Shown: positions 38,784-42,680 of the stretch, piece by piece
Numbering within the stretch: position 1 is the first letter of the stretch
Layout: every line of letters starts with the position of its first letter
Source of the DNA: Cyclobacteriaceae bacterium
Lineage (GTDB): Bacteria > Bacteroidota > Bacteroidia > Cytophagales > Cyclobacteriaceae
Assembly (NCBI GenBank): GCA_029858965.1
Contig: JAOUDZ010000035.1
Coordinates: 1-42,680 of the forward strand
Length of the DNA: 42,680 bases
Direction: 5' to 3'
Notes under the pieces: model-generated
The model's database searches: none
Told to the model about the DNA's origin: nothing
What the model saw: only the letters and a program-made list of their open reading frames with translations
Position numbers and translations under genes: made by a program

Positions 38784-39470
38784 TCAGTCCTTCTCTCTTG
38801 TAAACGGTACAAAAACCACAGGCATCAAACTCCTGGTGGTTATTTTCTTTCCTTTTTTCTCTATTACCATAAGCGTTTGATTCATAAACGGAGAACCAAT
38901 CGGTATGACTATTTTGCCGCCATCTTTTAGTTGCTCAAGCAAAGGAGGTGGAACAAATTCAGCCGCCGCCGTTACGACGATGGCATCATAAGGTCCGTGT
39001 TCAGGCCAGCCAAAATATCCGTCGGCTACTTTTGCAGTCACATTACGGTATCCCAATTTCTTTAATCTTGCGGCAGCGGCATTCCCAAGTTCCGGGATTA
39101 TTTCTATGGTGTATACTTCTTTTACAATTTCAGCCAGGACTGCGGCCTGATAACCGGACCCCGTTCCAATCTCCAGCACGTTGTACTCAGGTTTTGGTTT
39201 AATCACTTCAGTCATGTAGGCAACAATGAAGGGTTGTGAAATGGTCTGACCGTAACCTATGGGCAAAGGCCTGTCTTCATAGGCGCTGGATGCAATATCT
39301 TCAGGTACGAACAAATGCCGCTTTACCGCCCGCATTGACTTCAGCACGGCCTTGTCTGTTACGCCATTCTTTTCTATGGTTTGTGAAACCATTTCTTCCC
39401 GCTTCCTTTCAAAGGGGTCTTTCTGGAATGACAAAAGGAGGGATATACATAAAAACAATATACTTTTCAT
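38784..39470 (-). CDS. pcm: protein-L-isoaspartate O-methyltransferase, apparently exported
   Basis: 228 residues with motif I LEIGTGSG at 99-106, the GYGQTISQPFIVAYM substrate loop (72-86) and VTAAAEFVPPPLLEQLKDGG. It methylates isoaspartyl residues using S-adenosylmethionine, starting their repair. Unusual is the hydrophobic N-terminus (MKSILFLCISLLLSFQKDPF), which looks like a signal peptide. A periplasmic methyltransferase would lack its cofactor, so the segment may be an anchor facing the cytoplasm or a mis-set start; the next Met is residue 27 (MVSQTIEKNGV). Confidence 0.85.
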   Translation of the reverse strand: MKSILFLCISLLLSFQKDPFERKREEMVSQTIEKNGVTDKAVLKSMRAVKRHLFVPEDIASSAYEDRPLPIGYGQTISQPFIVAYMTEVIKPKPEYNVLEIGTGSGYQAAVLAEIVKEVYTIEIIPELGNAAAARLKKLGYRNVTAKVADGYFGWPEHGPYDAIVVTAAAEFVPPPLLEQLKDGGKIVIPIGSPFMNQTLMVIEKKGKKITTRSLMPVVFVPFTREKD

Positions 39471-39799
39471 CTTCTAAACAGGGGCTTTGAACACATCCAG
39501 TAATGTCCTGGCTTCCATAATGATGACAAAAAGAGATTGAAACTAGTTCGCGCACACGTGAGGAAAACACTATATACCATATAATGTGTTTTTCCATTTG
39601 ATTTGGCAGCATTTTATCACAAGCTGTTAGTTTCTTTGGCCTGGTGCGGACAAGAAGGCATCAGAATGTCAATACCAAAATGATTATCTGGTCTAAATAA
39701 TTACGGTGTTAAAACGCATCAAAAAGTAATGATCATTATCATTGCGCTGCTAAAAGTCGCTTGGCTACCTTCATGGAGAATTCCAACAATCTAAATCAT
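39471..39799. other. divergent gap pcm / beta-barrel gene, with a long imperfect palindrome
   Basis: 329 bp with no gene. At 39562-39595 a 34-bp imperfect palindrome is seen: arms GGAAAACAC and GTGTTTTTCC (one bulged T) around an A/T-rich centre with a further TATA pairing. It could be an operator or a hairpin in either transcript. The Fnr-like site at 39730-39741 lies nearer the beta-barrel gene. Confidence 0.5.
39730..39773 (+). promoter_or_regulatory. Fnr-like (or Fur-like) site upstream of the beta-barrel gene
   Basis: TGATCATTATCA (39730-39741) inside ATGA-N6-TCAT. A weak -7 box TACCTTCA (39766-39773, four of six fixed bases) starts 30.5 bp from the centre, with the ATG at 39800 a further 27 bp on. 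The surrounding AATGATCATTATCATT also resembles half of a Fur box, so iron control is an alternative reading. Confidence 0.4.
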
Positions 39800-40603
39800 A
39801 TGAAAACCCAAATTGTCATGAAGGTTGCTTTGGGCGTATTGTTCTTTACGCCGCAAGTATATGGGCAGACGACAGGCAGCAATGTTTATTGGCATATTGA
39901 CCCAAGCGTCGAAAGTTGTTCAATGGTTATTGACCCTTCACTAACACAAGATCAATGGAAGAGATACACCAGACAAGTTGGTGAACTTGCAACATTCAAA
40001 TCATTAGCTTCTGCCAAAACTATTGGTAAACGGCATTTTAGCATCGCCATCGACTACTCATCTACACCTGTTAACCAACACGATCTTGCCTGGATCAACA
40101 CCTTTACGCATCCAGATGAAGATTGTCCTTTAGGTGATAGGATTAAAATTCCATCGATTCGCGGGAAATATGGTATATCTGATAAAGTGGAAATTGGGGC
40201 TTTTTGGACCAAAGCACTAGATGCAAATTATGGTATGATTGGCGGTGAATTGAAATATTCCTTTATAAAAGAGTCTAAAAAAATACCCGCTACGGCGATT
40301 AGAGCATCCTTCACTTCGCTCACCGGAGTTCCTGATTATAATATTAACATTGGTAGTCTTGATCTGCTGGTTAGTAAAAAAATAGCCTTTCTTACTCCTT
40401 ATTTAGGCATTAGAGAAGGATTTGTAATGGGAACTGAAACAACCACTAAAGTTGATCTTGCTAAAGAAAATCTATTAGTTACGCAGGGTTTTTTTGGTGT
40501 TACTTATTCCATTTGGAAAATCAATCTGGCTGCTGAATATAATATTTCTGATGTAAACACTTTTGCTTTTTTGATCGGATTCCAGTCATTTAAAAATAAC
40601 TAG
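39800..40603 (+). CDS. outer-membrane beta-barrel protein
   Basis: 267 residues from the ATG at 39800, which starts a clean signal peptide (cleavage after VYGQ at about residue 23); earlier in-frame starts at 39761 (TTG) and 39773 add a polar tail before the signal. The mature protein has alternating strands typical of a barrel (FSIAIDYSSTP, YGISDKVEIGAFW, MIGGELKYSFI, FGVTYSIWKINLAAEYN) and ends in FLIGFQSFKNN. A Cys-containing region early in the mature part (VESCSMVID, later DEDCPLGD) could form a disulphide. No named family is claimed. It is single and rightward. Confidence 0.7.
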   Translation: MKTQIVMKVALGVLFFTPQVYGQTTGSNVYWHIDPSVESCSMVIDPSLTQDQWKRYTRQVGELATFKSLASAKTIGKRHFSIAIDYSSTPVNQHDLAWINTFTHPDEDCPLGDRIKIPSIRGKYGISDKVEIGAFWTKALDANYGMIGGELKYSFIKESKKIPATAIRASFTSLTGVPDYNINIGSLDLLVSKKIAFLTPYLGIREGFVMGTETTTKVDLAKENLLVTQGFFGVTYSIWKINLAAEYNISDVNTFAFLIGFQSFKNN

Positions 40604-40697
40604 AGATTCGGTGTTATTCAACTATAGGAATGATTCAGCCATAAAATGGAATTTTTAGTATCATTTTTAAGCAGAAGGTGTTCGTAATTTTACTGCC

Positions 40698-40746
40698 ATT
40701 ATAGGCGTCATTCTATTGATCAGTTTCGCCTATAATCGAGACATCG
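40698..40746. repeat. 10-bp perfect inverted repeat at the break of the CPBP remnant
   Basis: Arms ATTATAGGCG (40698-40707) and CGCCTATAAT (40737-40746) separated by 29 bp. The right arm lies in the last codons of the remnant on the minus strand and the left arm is past its stop. It could be a hairpin terminator-like structure without a T-run, or a scar of a small element. Confidence 0.6.
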
Positions 40747-40965
40747 TTTAAAAAGTTGCTTAACGCGCTCTTTCCCATCTTCTCGATAAATAAGAATGGC
40801 AGCTGCTTTCATCGGAGTAAGTGACCACGTGGCATTCAACATTTGAAGATTTGAAATTACGCCTGCGCCTGCCAATGCATGGATCACCCAAAAGGGAACG
40901 GAAAGGATCAACTCCAGAAGACAAAAATTCAGGAGTGATCTTTTATTTAATGGGGTTAAGTTCAT
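40720..40965 (-). pseudogene. truncated N-terminus of a CPBP-family (CAAX-protease-like) gene
   Basis: 81 residues that match only the beginning of CPBP intramembrane proteases: a first membrane helix (LLNFCLLELILSVPFWVIHALAG), then LTPMKAAAILIYREDGKERVKQLFKRCLDYRR, after which a normal protein would run on for some 150 residues with the EExxxR motif. Here a stop follows at once, within one arm of a perfect 10-bp inverted repeat (40698-40707 and 40737-40746). The rest of the gene is absent downstream, so this is a remnant. Confidence 0.65.
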
Positions 40966-41036
40966 GAAGCCTTGAATTCACAGCTTTCTCAACTTGTTTT
41001 TATATACATTGTTACCACCATTACTTTCTCAGATTG

Positions 41037-41543
41037 CTACTTTTTCAATTTCTTCAAACGTGCATTGATTGAAGGCATATTCTCTTTTTTTATTTCACGG
41101 ATGGTCTGGTTTAAGTCAGTTTCAAGCACCTTATGTTTTTTCATCAAATCAAAAAGTGTTTGAATTGAGTTCACTCTTACAATCCTACTTTGTTTCTTAT
41201 CCTTTGCCCATTTTGTCAATTTCGCCCAAACTTTGCCCAGTTGATTCGTTGTCAGGTCAAGTCGAGATACCATTAATGCTAAATGCCACATAAATTCCTT
41301 GTCGTGTGCAGTGTCGAGAAAGTTTATGATTTCTGCTTTGTGGTTTGACAATAGTTCAGGATTAGTTGCCGATATTTTTTCTAGTGCGTCCGCTGTTCGC
41401 ATTACGACCAACCTGTCTATTGAAAACAAATTTTCAAACAATTCGTCAAAATCCGATTGGGTTTTTACCAATGGCAATAGTTTCTCGACTTCTGCAATTG
41501 ACCTTAAATCTCCGCCTTGTAAGTATTTGATAAATTTGTTCAT
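41037..41543 (-). CDS. HEAT-repeat-like helical protein
   Basis: 168 residues, all-helical with repeating amphipathic pairs such as LPLVKTQSDFDELFENLFSIDRLVVMRTADALEKISATNPELL, then HKAEIINFLDTAHDKEFMWHLALMVSRLDL, and RIVRVNSIQTLFDLMKKH, the pattern of HEAT/ARM-like scaffolds. No signal or membrane helix, so cytoplasmic. The lysine-rich end (NARLKKLKK) might bind nucleic acid, as a guess. Monocistronic. Function unknown. Confidence 0.65.
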   Translation of the reverse strand: MNKFIKYLQGGDLRSIAEVEKLLPLVKTQSDFDELFENLFSIDRLVVMRTADALEKISATNPELLSNHKAEIINFLDTAHDKEFMWHLALMVSRLDLTTNQLGKVWAKLTKWAKDKKQSRIVRVNSIQTLFDLMKKHKVLETDLNQTIREIKKENMPSINARLKKLKK

Positions 41544-41667
41544 TACTTGGATTATATAGCTTTACCAAATTTGGCGTATAATAATAGTCCAAGAGCCAAG
41601 CTTGTACATACGTTCTGGTTCTACAGTGCGGATCTCTTTTGAATTCACAGATAGCTTCACTTCTGTT

Positions 41668-42108
41668 TTACTTTTCAAGTAGTTGCCTATTAAATTTTGA
41701 ATAGAAGAATGCTAAAATTACGGCTGTGTATATTCCTTCAACAACATGAAACCCTGAATCTACAAAAACCACTTCTATGGGCATGTTGAATGTTGCGTAT
41801 TCAATTATGCCACCTTGTAGAGCATCCCACAAAAAACCTATTAACGCTCCAAAGGCTATGGCAGTTTTAAAGATCCCCCAGTTATACTGAGTTTTAGCGT
41901 AAAAATAAAAAATGGGCAGTAAGAATGACTGTATAATTGAATACAGTAAAAACGCTAATGCAATTGCTGGAATGATATAACTTTCTCTGCTTATTGCCGC
42001 TTCTTTTTCATGCAACCATGTTCCCATTAATAAGTCATGAAAAACATAACCTAAATTAAAAATGACTATGAAGGTCAAAGGAATTCCGATTAGATAATAT
42101 TTTTTCAT
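41668..42108 (-). CDS. small four-helix membrane protein of unknown function
   Basis: 146 residues with four hydrophobic helices (about 5-28, 45-70, 82-100 and 118-140). The last half has the pattern FGALIGFLWDALQGGIIEYATFNMP and DSGFHVVEGIYTAVILAFF, with Asp, Glu and His in or near helices that may bind a ligand. No named family is claimed. It lies 16 bp after the aminotransferase gene and is probably co-transcribed with it. Confidence 0.65.
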   Translation of the reverse strand: MKKYYLIGIPLTFIVIFNLGYVFHDLLMGTWLHEKEAAISRESYIIPAIALAFLLYSIIQSFLLPIFYFYAKTQYNWGIFKTAIAFGALIGFLWDALQGGIIEYATFNMPIEVVFVDSGFHVVEGIYTAVILAFFYSKFNRQLLEK

Positions 42109-42124
42109 AAATGTGGTTTATTAT

Positions 42125-42680
42125 TTAGCCTAATGAGTCAATCCAATCGCATATCTTACTAATTCCCTCAATAACATTGGGGCAATCAACCATCAAATCA
42201 AATTCAACACCTTCTAATGGGGCTTGAAAATCAACATAGGCTAATCTTGCTGCTGGATAATCCTGGTCAAATCCGAAAGCTGATGCAGGCAAAAGAGCAA
42301 CGCCTGTGTCTTCTAGTAAATGCCGGCATAATTCATTTGATGTTGTAATTCGGTGAGCACGTAACTTTTCTTTATGGTGTGAGAAATCAGGAAAAAGATA
42401 AAAGCCTCCTGCAGGCGGATGTACCCTTATTCCGGATGCGTTCAAATGTGCCGCGCAATAATTTCCTATTTGTTTCAGGATATTTGTTTGCATACTCAAA
42501 TAATTCAATGTTTTATTGTAGTTTTTATACGCAACTTTTGCCGCCATCTGAACTGGAGTAGGAGCACAGGAATATGTTTCTGATCCAATTCCTATCAGCG
42601 CTTGTTTAAATTCAGGTTCTATATTCTTATAAAGAAAAGCAGCCCCGAAACGCCAGCCGCCTGCGCCACACCATTTTGAA
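42125..42680 (-). CDS. pyridoxal-phosphate aminotransferase, class I/II (partial, 5' end outside the window)
   Basis: The frame stays open to the window edge, so the gene starts beyond 42680. The last 185 residues are present. The window begins at the PLP-binding lysine: the first residues read SKWCGAGGWRFGA, the classic SKxxxxxGWRxG block of fold-type I aminotransferases, followed by the ETYSCAPTPVQMAA segment. The C-terminal small domain (PPAGGFYLFPDFS, TGVALLPASAFG, ARLAYVDF) contains the usual substrate-binding region, where the Arg of ARLAYV takes the place of the conserved Arg386. The acceptor substrate cannot be read. It heads the pair with the membrane protein at 41668. Confidence 0.9.
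   Translation of the reverse strand, partial: SKWCGAGGWRFGAAFLYKNIEPEFKQALIGIGSETYSCAPTPVQMAAKVAYKNYNKTLNYLSMQTNILKQIGNYCAAHLNASGIRVHPPAGGFYLFPDFSHHKEKLRAHRITTSNELCRHLLEDTGVALLPASAFGFDQDYPAARLAYVDFQAPLEGVEFDLMVDCPNVIEGISKICDWIDSLG

Noticed and set aside
39726-39745. Fur box upstream of the second beta-barrel gene
   Set aside because: Only one half of the TGATAAT-N-ATTATCA pattern is present; the Fnr-like reading is equally good, so Fur control is kept only as an alternative.

Overview
The window looks like a chromosomal stretch of a Bacteroidota bacterium, probably from the Cytophagales/Chitinophagales side. The grounds are Bacteroidota-type -7 promoter boxes (TAnnTTTG-like), scarce Shine-Dalgarno sites, many lipoproteins and exported hydrolases, and moderate GC. 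No rRNA, tRNA, CRISPR array, transposase or phage gene was seen.

Left part (1-26.5 kb): an energy and ion-homeostasis island. A leftward cluster encodes a BaeRF3-type protein, an AMP-forming acetate-CoA ligase, 2-oxoacid (or acetoin) dehydrogenase E1-alpha, E1-beta and E2, an acyl carrier protein and an SDR dehydrogenase. Next is a small lipoprotein and then a rightward nine-gene operon in the order atpD-C-Q-R-B-E-F-A-G. This is the alternative N-type F-ATPase, with a two-carboxylate c subunit and a b subunit carrying a delta-like tail. After two membrane proteins comes a leftward operon (flavin reductase, M20 peptidase, DUF1611 P-loop protein), then a P2A-type cation ATPase, a PhoD-like lipoprotein and a CPA2 antiporter with two TrkA-C domains.

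Right part (26.7-42.7 kb): mostly envelope and extracellular functions. There is a PhoD-like phosphatase, a CE15-like esterase, a beta-barrel protein, a polysaccharide-deacetylase-like protein, a lipoprotein esterase with TPRs and a lipoprotein serine hydrolase. These are followed by a frameshifted HXXEE-type gene, an NAD(P)-binding protein, a membrane protein with a spermidine-synthase-like domain, an apparently exported PIMT, a second beta-barrel protein, a truncated CPBP gene, a HEAT-like protein, a small membrane protein and an aminotransferase cut by the window edge.

Main discovery: ten copies of a Crp/Fnr-type palindrome, TGAY-N4-RTCA (one copy deviates at one base), lie in the intergenic DNA, where about one match to the TGA-N6-TCA core is expected by chance. 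They sit upstream of the BaeRF3/acetyl-CoA operon, the SDR gene, the small lipoprotein, the N-ATPase, the flavin reductase operon, the P-type ATPase/PhoD pair, the antiporter, the esterase, the second beta-barrel gene and a leftward gene predicted beyond base 1. In five of them the site centre lies 28.5-29.5 bp from a good -7 box (about -41.5 from transcription start, class II geometry). In two more the distance is about 52 bp (class I-like). This points to one low-oxygen or redox/NO-responsive regulon that joins acetyl-CoA supply, an alternative rotary ATPase, cation transport and a stress-associated eRF1-like protein.
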